From Termitomyces sp. T153 (lineage: Eukaryota > Basidiomycota > Agaricomycetes > Agaricales > Lyophyllaceae): a DNA stretch of 64,000 nt. The notes under the pieces are model-generated. The model was not told where the DNA came from and searched no databases. It saw nothing but the letters and a program-made list of their open reading frames with translations. The translations under genes and the position numbers were made by a program. The DNA is taken from the NCBI GenBank assembly GCA_018296165.2, contig JACKQL020000006.1, forward strand, positions 682,001-746,000, in the 5' to 3' direction. How positions within the stretch are numbered: the first letter of the stretch is position 1; every line of letters starts with the position of its first letter. Shown piece by piece: positions 1 through 11,597 of this stretch.

Positions 1-2990
1 AGCTTTGAATTGCTCCTCCCAAAACAGTTTCCATGAGATGAGGCTTACTCCCAACCACCACATGTACAAGCAAGGCTGTATAGAAGGTAAGAGTAAGGTG
101 ATGTGGTTGTAGGGAAGGATGTCATACTTGAATCTATCAAATTCTCATTCAGGGATGGATCTTCCTCCTCAGTGAAGTATCTAATAGCCCATTGTATGCC
201 ATGATTCATGAGTTCCTTCATGAGCTCTCTGGTTGGTCAAGGAAAACACATGTGCAGGTATTGTCTGATCAAAAGTAGCTCTGAGGAGATTTTGGAGACA
301 GGCAATGTCTGAACAGTATGGACAAGAGTTGCAAGAAAGTCTGCCATGTTTGAAGGTATGAAACACATTATAGTGATACACAAGCACTGCATTTTGAACC
401 TATTGACTGGGGAGTCTTATTATTGAGCACTAGATGGAGAATGCACAAAAAATGAGTGATCCAACAATTGTGCTCAGCAAGTTCTTCCTCTCCAGATGAA
501 ACAATGTCAAAGAAGGCATGCATGACAATGATGAAATGTTCTGGGGAACATGCAGCACAATGATCAACCAAAAGCCAAGAAATGAATGGCAGCAAGAACT
601 GTTTCCAAGAGGGCTACTACTGTTTCAGCAGAAAGAGAGTCCAAGGAAGGGCAATTCAGGAAGCTAAACAGTTCTTGGTGTTGGATGTAGTTGATCCAAG
701 GAGAAGCAAGTGAAAACTGCATGAACATTATCTAAATGGCCCAATTCACTATGTATTCATGCATACCTGAGCAGGATTATTAATTGTATCCAACATTAGG
801 ACTCCAAGCCAGTATGCACTAGGAATAGCCAACAACTCCCTATCCAGAGGATTTGTTGGATCTAGAACCTCTCTAATGAGATGGTGGAGCCTTTTGCAAG
901 TGGGGACATTGCCATATTGGGTCAAGTGAAGAATGTTGGGTGCAGTAAGGACATGAGATTCCTGAGTTGTTGGTTTGCATGGGCTTGTTGTTGCTGTAGG
1001 AAATGTTGTTGTTGATGGAGAAGATGAGTTAATGCTGTGTATACTACTGCTGTGCTGCTGTATTGCCCCATAGATGCATTCTGTACATGTCAGGTGTCTT
1101 CACTGTGAAGGGGTTGACATCCAAGAATCCCTCAAAGTTTATATGAGCTGCATCTTCTCCCATTCCTTCTCCTTCTCCTTCCCTTCTTCTGATTTGCTCT
1201 TCTCCCCAACAAACCCATTCAGCAGAGGATTGATGTTCTCCTTCCACTTATCATCTTTGGAAACAAATGGACTAGGACCAAATTGGCTCACCAACAAATC
1301 TGCTATGGACATTTCAGGAAGGACAATGCAATGAACAGGCATAACACCCCCATGCCCATACTAAGCCTGACACCACCCCAGAATCATCCATTCTTGGTAG
1401 TGTCTTTCTGCATGTTGGGTGTAAGCAAGGGCAAGGGCTGTGATTGCTGTTGTGCTTGAGCATGTGCCTGTGCCTGAGCTTGAAGTGTTGTGGTAGCACT
1501 CTGCACAGGAAGGGGAGCAGATGGGGGAGGGTTAAGTAGAGGCTACTCCATAGTGCCATTGGTGGCAGTAATTAGTGCACATCCCACAAGAAGTGTACAT
1601 TTGAGTGCAGCTATCTCTTGCCACAAAGCAAGTTCTCAGATTGAGTGGATATTGAGGAAGGTGGGTATGTGGCCAAAATAAAGCAAGCAAATATGATGCA
1701 ACTTAATGGGCTTCTGAAAAGCATTGATGGGGGATCATTCTTTGCATGATGCAATCCCAAGCCAACCAGAGTGGCTGCCATTGCTCCATAGTTGGCATAC
1801 CAAAAGGTTATGTCTTATTATAGGCTGCTTAAGAAGCAGAAAAACAAAAGTGGGGCCACCTGCATTCAACCCATTCATGTGGGGTGCAACAGGAGCTGAT
1901 AGAACTGCAGGAGCAAATGCAAATGCTAACCTGTGAGGAATGAATCCAATGATGATGTAACAGTTGCTTGTCAGGTATGGTGGTGTGGGAGCAATGCCTG
2001 CTCAGATAGCTGATAGCAGACCTCCATATAATGACCATGTGCCCTCCTCTGCAATGATGAGGCATAGTGTGGATCAGTCCAGTGTACTTGATCATGCCAT
2101 TGACACTTGGTTGTCTCAGTTGTGTTTATAGCACCTTTGGTGATGCATGTGAGCAACAAGACAGATTGAGTTTTGGGAGAAGAAACCCACCTCATGAGAA
2201 TATGTTATAAGACTCATGACACATTTGGCTGTACCCCCAGAGAAATAGCTTGTTGTAAATTGAGAAACAGAAAAGAATTCAAAGCTTAGATTAATAAACC
2301 TATGCAAAACAACAAAAGTAACAATCTTTCATGGTGAATAATACTACATGACTCTCAATGTTCAGTCAGTATGAATAACTAGATTTTCTTTCTCTTGTTT
2401 GATTTATCCACCTGTGGTATATGAGAAAAGTGCAGAAATATAAGTGAAAAAGAGAACTGACCTTCTAGCAATCATGATTGTCATAGATCCCCTCCTCCCC
2501 ATTGATCTCCTTAATCACCTTCACACTCTGAGAGACCCAGACACACCTGATTCAGTCAGTATGTTTGTTCCCCTTTTGTTTGACTGAAGCATTACTCACT
2601 ACTGGCAAGGTATTTGATGAATATCCCATTGCTTTTAGTTCCCTTCAAAAGTGCATCCCCTCATTCCTTCTTCCACAAATGAGTTACAAACCTCATGGCA
2701 CAAATGTCTGTGCTGGATCAGATGCACACATTGGTGTTGCACTGGATGAAGGCCTGTAGATTGAATTGGAAGATACTTGAAACAAAAGACTGTGTGCAAA
2801 TCTGTTGGCTCTTCTCCAGCTCAAGGATGGAGTACCCTTTGAGTTGAGACTTTGTTGAGTGGAAGACAAGGCATTTCATCAGGATTGTGAAGGACTTGGC
2901 TTGCCTTGGCATATTGATGGTGTAGACAATGCTAGAGAAGTGTTGAGTAAGTCAAAAGATGGAAATAGAACAACTTACCCATCAGGAATG
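1..2990. other. CpG-free repeat-derived DNA without recognised gene
   Basis: No CG dinucleotide is visible in this stretch. Short open frames exist on both strands (for example minus 181-387, minus 368-595 and minus 1139-1342), but none carries a motif I recognise. The pattern (TG/CA rich, no CG, short frames) is that of an old methylated, deaminated transposon. Identity unresolved. Confidence 0.5.
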
Positions 2991-3042
2991 GTAGTTTGAG
3001 TGAAGGAGACAGTTGAGGAACCAGGGGCCTTAGCTATTATAG

Positions 3043-3795
3043 AGAAATGGGGTCTTCTGAAGAAATAGAACTTGGAACATTATTCCAGAGCTCAGACAAT
3101 CATAAGAGTGAGTTTGGGTGATCTCAGGAGTCATAAGGAAGGGATAGAGCCTGGGTGAATCCAGAGCTCATCAATGGTGGTATTCAACAAACAGAAAAGA
3201 CTATGTTGGTCCCAAGGCACCTTACAAGTGAACATCAACCTCTATGCTGTAAGATCACTCAGCAAAGGAGGAAATTCAAGAATTGGGGTTCCCAAACCCA
3301 AAACTTGAGAGGAAGTGAGTGAGTTCAAATGAACCCAGAACTCATGAGGGAAGAATAGAGCTTGGGGGAACCAAGCTCATCAATAGTTGTGTTTACAAGT
3401 CCAGTCCTACTTCAATGGAAAAATAGGGTCTTCTGAAGAATCAGAACTTGGAATATTATCCCAGAGCTCAGACAATCATAAGAGTGAATTTGGGTGAGCC
3501 CAGGAGTCATAAGGAAGCAATAGAGCTTTGGTGAACCCAGAGCTCATCAATGGTGGTCTTCAATACACAGAAAAGACTGTGCTATTCTCAAGGCACCTTA
3601 CAGGTGTACATCCATCCCCATGCCTTAGGATCACTTAGCAAATGAGGAAATTTGAGAGTTGGGGTTCCCAAACCCAAAACTTGGAAGGAAGTGAGTGAGT
3701 TCAGATGAACCCAGAACTTGTGAGAGAAGGATCAAGCTCTGAAGTTCTGGGTCCAACCCAAACTTGCTCACTTGGCTCTAGTTCTGGGCTGAACT
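3043..3795. repeat. Tandem duplication, two units of about 376 bp
   Basis: Two diverged direct copies lie back to back. The landmark 'ggtcttctgaagaa' occurs at about 3051 and again at about 3427. In both copies it is followed, in the same order, by blocks around 'cagagctcagacaatcataa', 'gagctcatcaatggtggt', 'aaggcaccttaca' and 'ggggttcccaaacccaaaac'. The period is about 376 bp. Neither unit holds a long frame. CG dinucleotides are absent, as in the flanks. Confidence 0.8.
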
Positions 3796-4186
3796 CAAAC
3801 TTGCACACTCCTGTTGTGCTGAGCAATCTTAAGGATCACTCTATGGCATAGCCTTGAGGGTTTTCTGCCTTGCATGGCATGCATGGATAACATGTTTTAG
3901 ATCTCCTGTTCAGGTATCAGCCATTGCTTCTGATTGAGGAAGCAGGATTGTAGGCAACATCAGGCTGATCAAGGGGGTGGAGTATATGTATGACAAAGTT
4001 ATTGGATTATGTCATATTTATTGTGTGTCATTGTGTCCAAAAATATATTCTATTCCACCCTGCTGCAGCCTCCTCATCATATGTTCTGGCCCTCCCACAT
4101 CTGAACATTCTCACCTCCTCCTCTGCCCCATAGTGCCTGCCACCTTCAAATTTCTGACCAATGCATATAAAAAGCTTGACTGTGGT

Positions 4187-4776
4187 GATGGAGGGAAGGG
4201 AGGAGAAGATTGAGGCAGTGTTGGATGAATTGGAGAGGGATTTGAGGCTGCTCAGGGCTACTGCTATTGGGGATAGTCTATAGGATAGAGTGCTGGAAAC
4301 TATTGCAGATCTGAAGCATGCTGGGATCAAGATTTGGGTCACAACTAGTAATAAGCTTGAGACTGCCATTGGTGCATTCAAGTTTAAACCATATCTGTTA
4401 TATGTAATCAACTGATGTACTTCACACTAGCCATTGGCCATAGCATGAACCTCATTGGGTGCAAATCAAACATCATTGTGATACAAGAGGACAGTAGTGG
4501 GCATCCAGTTTACCAGCAGATGGCACATGCCACCAAAGAGTTTTTCCTTGAAGTTAATCTCCTCCCCTCAGACATCAATTATCCTCCACCTCAATCCTCA
4601 ATGTTCTCACACACCAATTATCAACTTTGCTGTATCAATACAAGCCTCTCCTTCATTGTTGGGTCAAACAACAGGGAGCACCCTGGTAAGTTTATGCTTG
4701 TGATTGATGGTTCAGTGCTAGAGCATGTTTTGGCTGATGATGAGCACAAGAGCTTATTCTTGAGGCTGCAGTTGTG
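4187..4776 (+). pseudogene. P4-type ATPase (phospholipid flippase) fragment, decayed
   Basis: Conceptual translation gives RDLRLLRATAI, then TIADLKHAGIKIWV, then NKLETAI. After an intron-like GT-AG gap (about 4370-4430) it resumes with MNLIGCKSNIIVI and GHPVYQQM, ending near VLADDEHKSLFLRL. This matches the P-domain region of Dnf/Drs2-type P4-ATPases (family pattern TIADLKxAGIKIWVLTGDK); the TGDK element has decayed to TSNK. Several hundred residues on each side are absent, a TAG stop sits where family members read Gln, and CG dinucleotides are gone. Because the intron seems retained, the copy arose from DNA rather than a processed transcript. No function is expected. Confidence 0.75.
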
Positions 4777-5109
4777 ATGCTCAGCCCATCAATCTTGGGT
4801 GGGGACTCCAGGGCAAAGAGTAATTTGTAGTAGTGAGGTTGTTTTCTTGGGATGCTGTGGTGAGGAGTGTGCTCACAAGGGAAGAGTGTGACTTGATGAG
4901 ACCAGTGAGAGAGAGGGAGGCATCTTCAGGGAGGGTGAGACTGGAAGAGGGGGAAAAGGAGCTGGACAGGCAGTGAGCATTTTTGGTGAGAGTTTTAGAA
5001 TTGGTGAGGCATGCATTAGCATCCCCATGCTTTGAGGTGTTAGTATCAGTCAGTGGTATTGCAAAAGGGAGAGGAAGTATTTATATTTTCATCTATGTGA
5101 TTGGTGGGT

Positions 5110-5772
5110 GTTGAGAGATAAAAGAAGAGAGGGAAAGTACCTGGATAAGGATAGACCAGTTCCAGTCAAAGATGCCTTTGGCAATGAATTCTTTGGCTTC
5201 TTCACTGAGGGCTGTATACATCATTGAGGCTTGCACTGCAACCTTTGTCACAGACATGCTCCCCTTCTTCCCATCTACATACTTCTCAAAGAATACCTCT
5301 GTAGCCTGTGCAAGAGTCCAACTCATGAGAAACTTGATGATGTTCCCTGTTGGGGTCTGACCAACTTTGGGTAGCAGCAATAGAGGAATGGGTGGCTGCA
5401 ATTTGGAAGAGTACATGCCTTTTCATATGCAGTGGATGTCTGAGGTGTGAACTTGTTTGTGAATGTGTCATGCCAAGAAAAGGTGACCTTGATCTTGGGA
5501 AAGTGTAACATGAGGAGCTTGAGCTGGACAAAGTATTTGTACAATAGATCTCTTGCTATCAGACATCTAAGTGACAGAAAGAGAGATGTGTTTGGTTGGT
5601 GCACACTGGTGTCATTGCTGCCTGTGCTGTGCACTGCATCCTGATGACATTGCTGGAGCTGGGCACACTCTGATGCATAGCTGTCTTGATTCTCACTGTA
5701 GGACTGGGTAATAAGTGTATGGATCAGGGTCATCCAGTCAACCTTGTTAGAGGATTTTTTGGTGATTGACAT
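5110..5772 (-). pseudogene. PalA/RIM20 (BRO1 domain) fragment, decayed
   Basis: The minus strand reads VDWMTLIHTLITQSYSEN, then DSYASECAQLQ, RDLLYKYFVQLKLL, KVTFSWHDTFTNK, AYEKACTL, a frame shift to FQIAATHSSIA, and finally AQATEVFFEKYVDGKKG and ALSEEAKEF. These are consecutive blocks of the BRO1 domain of the ALIX/PalA/Rim20 family (ambient-pH signalling, ESCRT partner). A GT-AG intron-like gap separates the DAVHSTGSND and RDLLYKYF blocks. The frame changes near 5400, and both ends of the host protein are missing. It lies 330 bp from the P4-ATPase fragment, on the opposite strand, in CpG-free DNA, so it is a captured or relic fragment. Confidence 0.75.
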
Positions 5773-6149
5773 AGTTGCACAGCACTTTGGCCAGACAGAA
5801 TCTCAATCTGCTTGTTACCAACCATATAGCATTTTGCATGCTGTCCACAGCTGGTGAATGCAAATGAGAGGCTTGCAGATCAGATTGATTTTGGTGATTT
5901 TCCTTGTAAGTCAATCTCCTGTCCTGCTGATTTAGTCCTCATTTTTCTTGACTTCAGCTGTTGTTATTCTGTTTCTTGGAGTTTCTTGGAAGATCTATAA
6001 TTTTGTACACTATGTTACCAACTCAGTACTACATATTAAGCATCTTGATGAGCAAATCAATGGTTGCACACTGAGCAACATGACATGTGTTTCTGTACAT
6101 TGGTTCTGGATAATATTATTACATTTTTTATTGTGTGTTTTGTGAGAAG

Positions 6150-6495
6150 TATCATAAATTATCCTGACACATGTTTCTCAAGAAGAACAAAGAGTGTTTC
6201 TTGAGATACAACACTAAGAACATGACAAAGGTTTTTTGAGAAACATGTGCTAAAACATATCATGTGTTTCTCAAGAAATTCAATGAGGACATTTCAAATA
6301 TATTGATTATTTTTTCTTTTGATAAAACATGGAAAATTTATCATTCTACAAAAGAAACATTAAGAGAATATTTGACATATTTACTGAAATTTTCTGACAC
6401 AATAGTTAGCATTCTTCTTGAGAAAAAGGTGTCAAAAATTGAAAAACATATTTCTGACACCTTTTTCTCAGGAAACACACTACATTTCCTGAAGT
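6150..6495. repeat. AT-rich stretch with inverted repeats (MITE-like)
   Basis: The motif 'tttctcaagaa' and its complement recur (about 6173, 6199, 6236, 6270). A perfect 16-bp inverted repeat, TGAGAAAAAGGTGTCA at 6419-6434 and its complement at 6455-6470, encloses a 20-nt loop. No protein is recognisable. It could be a small non-autonomous DNA transposon or an old hairpin insertion. Confidence 0.5.
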
Positions 6496-7626
6496 GAGAC
6501 CTCCTTGTTACTATAACACTACTATATTTTATTGATTATATAAATGTTCTTTGGCAGCTTCACATGATGCTGCCCTTATATTCTAGTATTTATAATTATG
6601 TACAGCAGCACCTTACTTCATACTTTGTAGTACAGAATCACACCTGGTTTTGACTTATGAAGTGTGAATCATAAGCTGTGCAACCCAGAACAGAAATGTT
6701 ACACAGTGGGTACATATCAGTCACATGGGTCACAGGATCCAAGTCTAATGTCACTGAGCTAAAAGTAGTGATTGAGGGCTTGGATCAATGGAGTTGGTAC
6801 CTAGGTCCCCTTTCTGTCTTTGCAAGAGTTCTCCCATGCAGAATCCATTGAAAATTAGGGAAAAATACCTTGAGCCCAGGAGAAATGACACCACTGGTCC
6901 ATATGGTCGTAGCTTGTCAACTGCACTAGAATGGCCCAGACTGATACTACCATAGACCCTAAATACATGTATTGCTACTCATGTACACCATATGTTACAG
7001 TAGCTAGGCCTTAGTACCAGTAGTATGTAAGTTGTAAGGATAAACAAGTTTTGACTACCCCATATCTCATATCTTTTGCATGTATGTAAAAACAGTGTGT
7101 GCTGTGTTCAGGTAGCTTCTAAGTGAAATTCAAGATTTTTATGTTGTGTTACAGCATTGTACTAAGGTTTCCACTAGGATTCCTTCTCTTTGGCTGGCTG
7201 TGTGCATATTTTGGCTTTGTAGCTTCAGATTGTCTGTGTGACTTTCTATTCAAGCAACTGTGTGTATTGAAAGCCCCAAAATTTTGAATTACCCGAGCAG
7301 GTCATTCATTGGCAATGGTCAGAAAGATTTTTGTGGAATGCTACAGAACTCAGCTACCAATTGTGTGTACATGTTATATTTAAGGGGGCATTACATCCTG
7401 ACACCCAACCAACTTCAACATTATCAGGCAGCATTCTAACATGAGAAGGATTTATTTGAAGATATTGACAGTTGCAGGCTCTGAAGGATGCCTGGCTAAT
7501 TAGCCATATTACAGGGTGCTTGACTAGGCCAATTGACCAGCCATGCATGAGGGTCAAGTGCTTATTCATTCCTATTCTAACTGAGGATCATGATCTTACT
7601 GCGACCCACTGGCAACCTAACCTCCT
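6496..7626. other. Intergenic DNA; CpG-depleted, becoming CpG-normal near 7.6 kb
   Basis: No gene is supported. CG dinucleotides are nearly absent until about 7.29 kb and appear regularly from about 7.6 kb, where the methyltransferase gene begins. The last part is presumably the 3' flank of that gene. Confidence 0.5.
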
Positions 7627-9191
7627 CTATGCCAAGTTCGGAGTCAATTCAATCACCAGGTCAACACCCCGAACCTCCTTCACTGCATCAACTTTGAATC
7701 CAGATTCTTGGAATAACCGAACAAATTGAACTGCACAATAGACGTCATGGCATTGTACTATAGAATGAACAAAGCTTTTTACCTTCAGTACGTGTTATAC
7801 CTCCATTCAGAGACAACAGCTGCAGCGAAGTTGTTCGTGTGAAGCGGGATGAAGTCTCGGTCAACATCATCTCCACGACAACAAGCTTGGGGGTCACACC
7901 TGGGGTAGTAACCTCAAGCATGGCGCTGCGGACATTCCGCAAGATTTTCACAACCTAACACGGAAGTTAGGGCATTGAATCATGACTGAATTCGAAGCAC
8001 ACACCTGCTCGTCGCTCCAATCATGTAAGACATGTCGGATTACGTAGGTTCCCGCTCCACCGGCGACAGTTGGAAGCTTGCTATCTGCTAGAGATGGTTC
8101 CATGAAGTTCCCCGCAACGAAGGACACCCGATCTTGCATCCACTGTGGTTTGGCACTCCATGCCTGACGATTCCTCAAAGATCAGAGGATAGAAAAGACA
8201 CAATTATGATCATCAAGGCTCACTTTCTTTGCGTTCTCGATCGTCTTTTCCAGGTCAAAGATGATGAATGACAGATCCTTATTCTTCGGTACAGAGAGGA
8301 GCATAACTTGGAGTGATCCGATGCCCCCACCAACGTCGATAATCGGGCTCTTGAGTGTTTCCCATGGGTAATCTTCACCCACACCTTCGTTGGCCATGGA
8401 GTGGAGCTGCACCATTGCCTTGCCTGCGCGTTTGCCTCGCCATTCGTTCCCTGGGTTATGCATCCACTCGAAGAGAGACTGTGTAGAACCAAACGCGATG
8501 TTGGCAGCCGTCTTACCTGCGGACAGAACATCAGCGGCATCTAGCAGGCGCGTCGTAGCCTTAGCACCGTCGTCCGCGCTGTATAGTGTAAGAAATTATC
8601 CTAGTTATCTCTGTGAGACAGGATGCTCACGATAGCCCAATGGCATCTTTCATACTCTTCCTACCAGGCGATTCGACGCGTAAGATGTCACTGAATCTAT
8701 TGTTGGCGTAGGTCCCGGATCCGAAGCCCCCAACCTCGGTGAAGTAGCCATGGAGGAGGAGGACGCTCAACGTAACACCTACATAACAAAAGTCCGTCAA
8801 AGCAGCAGTTACGAAAAAGACAGAGATCATTACTGAGGTATTTCTCGTCGGCACTTGTCTTTTCACTCAGTTCTTTCAGAGTCAACTGACCATTAGGAGA
8901 TTCTGCGATATGATCGGCAACACCGAGAGAAGTTATGAGATGCAGTGCAGATGACTCTTGACATGATTCTAAGATAGTTGAGTACCAGATCACAGATAAT
9001 AGCTCTGTAAATTTACCAGCTAAAATGGCTGTGTATTCTTCGGGACCTTGAACCGCTTGCAAGAGAGAGAGACAAAGATTTGAGATAGTATGTTTCGCCT
9101 TGAATAACACAAGCGGGTCAGTGACATTCCCCGAGTATGTAGAGGTGATGAGGGTTTGCAGAGTCTGGACGATCTCAGCAGGGGATGACAT
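7627..9191 (-). CDS. SAM-dependent O-methyltransferase, COMT-like (425 aa, 6 exons)
   Basis: Class I methyltransferase of the plant COMT / fungal OMT type, expected to methylate a phenolic or enolic hydroxyl in the cytosol. Exons by minus-strand order: 9191-8834, 8778-8631, 8578-8224, 8163-8005, 7954-7801, 7730-7627; all introns are GT-AG (50-70 nt) and phases close to a single frame. An N-terminal dimerisation/winged-helix region (ELSEKTSADEKYL about 107-119) precedes the SAM motif IIDVGGGIGSL (GGG about 252-254), the acidic FDLEKT loop, DRVSFVAGNF, and the catalytic block RHVLHDWSDEQ with His334. The length is normal and I see no break. The ATG at 9191 is chosen because the frame up to the first domain block starts there and a TATA-like element lies upstream; an in-frame upstream ATG exists. 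It sits near a quinone synthetase and a monooxygenase, so methylation of their product is a reasonable inference. The substrate is unknown. Confidence 0.9.
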
Positions 9192-9243
9192 GTGTGTTAT
9201 TTGGTAAAGCCTGTTGTTAGCTCGAAAAGAGTGTGCTACGTAA

Positions 9244-9254
9244 GTATTTATATA
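9244..9254 (-). promoter_or_regulatory. TATA box of the O-methyltransferase gene
   Basis: The minus strand reads TATATAAATAC about 55-65 bp upstream of the chosen ATG at 9191, a usual distance for a fungal TATA element with a short leader. It also supports the downstream ATG over one at about 9260. Confidence 0.55.
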
Positions 9255-9332
9255 AGTCATTCATGAAGAGATCGAATTATTGCGCATGTTTGGTCGTGGA
9301 TGTATTTCTTCCATCAGAGCGTTCACTACGGA

Positions 9333-9474
9333 CTGTCAAGAGCTCACTTTGACAGATTGTTTGCTCTGCGAACTGTCAAGAGCTCGGTTTGACAGATTGT
9401 TCCTCTACGAACTGTCAAGAGCTCAGTTTGACAGATTGTAGCTCTAGGACCCGGTCAAGGGCTCAGTTTGACAG
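9333..9474. promoter_or_regulatory. Array of four palindromic repeats, 39-40 bp period
   Basis: Four 23-bp units lie at 9333-9355, 9373-9395, 9412-9434 and 9452-9474. Each has a left arm CTGTCAA, a centre around GAGCTC, and a right arm TTTGACAG; the outer arms are reverse complements. Unit 4 has a decayed left arm (CGGTCAAG) and centre. The linkers are also similar (agattgtt-n-ctct-n-cga). The array is about 140-285 bp upstream of the O-methyltransferase start. Its symmetry and roughly four-helical-turn spacing suggest binding of a dimeric transcription factor to one DNA face. TGACAG is the core known for TALE homeodomain proteins, but the binder here is unknown. Confidence 0.7.
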
Positions 9475-9784
9475 ATTGTTGCTCTCCGAGTTCAACGTCC
9501 TCTTTGATAATTATTTTCCTGACGCCCACTAGTGACCGTGAGCAAGTTACACAACGATATTCCCATCAGAGCTGCCTTGTTGATGTACGCCCTCTGCCGC
9601 GCTTGCTGGGAGATGGAACCAGTCTGTTATATGAATATGATACAATGCAAAACACTAAGAACCTACCTCTTGGCACTTGTAAACCCGAAAATGTTATGGT
9701 GCATCTAGAAAATATTGAAAGACTCCAAAAACCATGAGAATTGCCGCAGATTCATAAGTGCTTTTGAGTCTAAAACTCAAAGTT

Positions 9785-10230
9785 GCCCCTGCCCTGACAG
9801 ACTGCTCATCTTACATGGAATGGCTGGGATGGACCCAGTCAAGGTGGCAGGTGTAGCAGCGTGGTCAGAGCCAAAGAACAAGAAAGAAATCCAGGCCCTT
9901 TTGGGCTTTGTCAACTTCTTTCTACCAGAAGTTTCAGGATATAAAATACATGTTATCACCAATTGCAAGGCCCTTGAGCTTTTCAGAACTCAACATAACT
10001 TGTCCCCACATTAACAATGCTGGATGGACTATATGTCAAGGTTCAGCTAGACAAGGTAGTGGGCTGCTTATCTTGCTACTCTGAAAACAACACCTTTAAG
10101 AGCATACATCACATTTATGACTATGTGCATGCTGATGCACAAATTGACCCTGAAGGGGATGATGTGCTCTCTGAGTGCCTGTAGGAACTGCAGGTGCAAA
10201 TGGATCAGATCCACACACTCAGTGACATAC
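9785..10230 (+). pseudogene. Gypsy retrotransposon fragment (RT end / RNase H end)
   Basis: The frame gives ILHGMAGMDPVKVAGVA, EPKNKKEIQALLGFVNFF, then jumps to VITNCKALELF and HNLSPH, and after a stop continues WMDYMSRF, then KVVGCLSCY and IYDYVHADAQIDPEGDD. The first block matches Gypsy-A at about 34.37-34.46 kb. The later blocks resemble the RNase H to integrase connection of Gypsy elements. An internal stretch is missing. It is a decayed remnant without function. Confidence 0.7.
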
Positions 10231-11597
10231 CTTGAAGTTGAAGCCAATGACTGTGTAATTGTTACAAACTTTGTGATGAAGTGCAGATTCTAGTTGATGT
10301 TGCTGGCGGCAATACTGCTGCAAACCCCACTCCACAGTCTCATCAGGTCTGATAATGCTATAGCAATTTGTACAACAATAGGCTCTTTTGAGTTTTTCTT
10401 TGTTTACTTGTTTGGCTGATCTATAGGACATCATTTAATATATATGAATCAAGATGCGCTCCCAAAATAGAATCTGTTGCCTGCCCTGCCATCTCTCTTG
10501 GTGTTAAGTAGTGACTCTGCAACTGAACTCACACTTAGTTCAAAGCCATTTAGTATGCATGGACATCTATTTGTACCCTACATCACCTGTGCAGCAATAA
10601 AGACTCCAGACTCGTTTGATGGTTCAAATGCTAGCACCAGTAATTTTGCAAATCTTCTTGTACTGATATTTTTGGACAATTGCAAGCTGCCAGATAATTC
10701 TTTTCAAATCAGTAGATAGATGTCATCCCATGATGGGTGAATGAACCACTTCTACACAGTACTTAGGAATGCTATATATGAATGATCTCTTTCTGGAAAG
10801 CAAGGCAGAAGCACATTATTTGATGATGGAGCTAAAACAAATGGTCATCAGCATCATGATAGAAGCTGAGCTTTTCGAGTCCCGAGTCAAGCGGTCATCA
10901 AGTTCTATTGTTTCGATTGCTCATACGGCGAGTGAACAATGCGACCGATACCCTGTTCCATCAAACTATTCCATCAAGCTGCCAGTCTCATACTTCTCCA
11001 ACTTGAGAAATTCCAAGTGAACTGAATGGAATGTCCACATTGAGATAAGACTATTGTCATAGTCATTACGCGCCGAAATGCCCGAAGTAGCTCACAAGTG
11101 TTATCTTGATGTACTCCATATATCAACCCTGCTTCCACAACACATCACTCTCTCGCTACTGCGAAATATAAACTATCGTTGCCTCACGTGCTATCGATAT
11201 CTTTTGTGTAAAGCGATGGGTGAAATGCATAGGTGGTAGCTTGATACTTTTCGACATCTCAACTTGTTCTTTGGGTGCGATTGAGGCGGCCGAATATAAT
11301 AGAGCCTCAACCTGGGTCTAACGGTTCAGTCCCATTCAGTCATAACTATGGTTCAATTGATGGCACCCAAGTGGTGTTCTTGAAAGAATCCTTTTCGTTT
11401 CGTTTCGAATACTCAACTTGACAATCATGACCGTGATGGTTGCCTCCCTACATTTCGGTGTTCAAGACTTTCGATGTCAATCTGAATCATGATGTTGGCG
11501 AAAATGATGGAACAAGCACCTTGTTCGACTTGTGGCAAGAATGCTTCTCCCCCTTGTATAAAAGATGTTGTACGGCTTTACTAGCTTTATCCTGATT
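10231..11597. other. Intergenic DNA between repeat remnant and membrane-protein gene
   Basis: CpG-poor to about 10.87 kb, then CpG-normal. No coding exon can be supported. Open frames at 10477-10719 and 10769-11020 carry no recognised motif. The last several hundred bases are the likely promoter region of the gene starting at 11598. Confidence 0.45.
11557..11564 (+). promoter_or_regulatory. TATA box of the membrane-protein gene
   Basis: TATAAAAG ends 33 bp before the ATG at 11598. This fits a core promoter with a very short leader and supports that start codon. Confidence 0.6.

Noticed and set aside
4028..4411. 127-codon minus-strand frame
   Set aside because: It is antisense to the P4-ATPase relic on plus and has no domain.
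8182..8520. Intron starting at GTAAGACGG in the methyltransferase third exon
   Set aside because: Reading through gives a continuous NIAFGSTQSLFEWMH block expected of the family, so no intron is needed.
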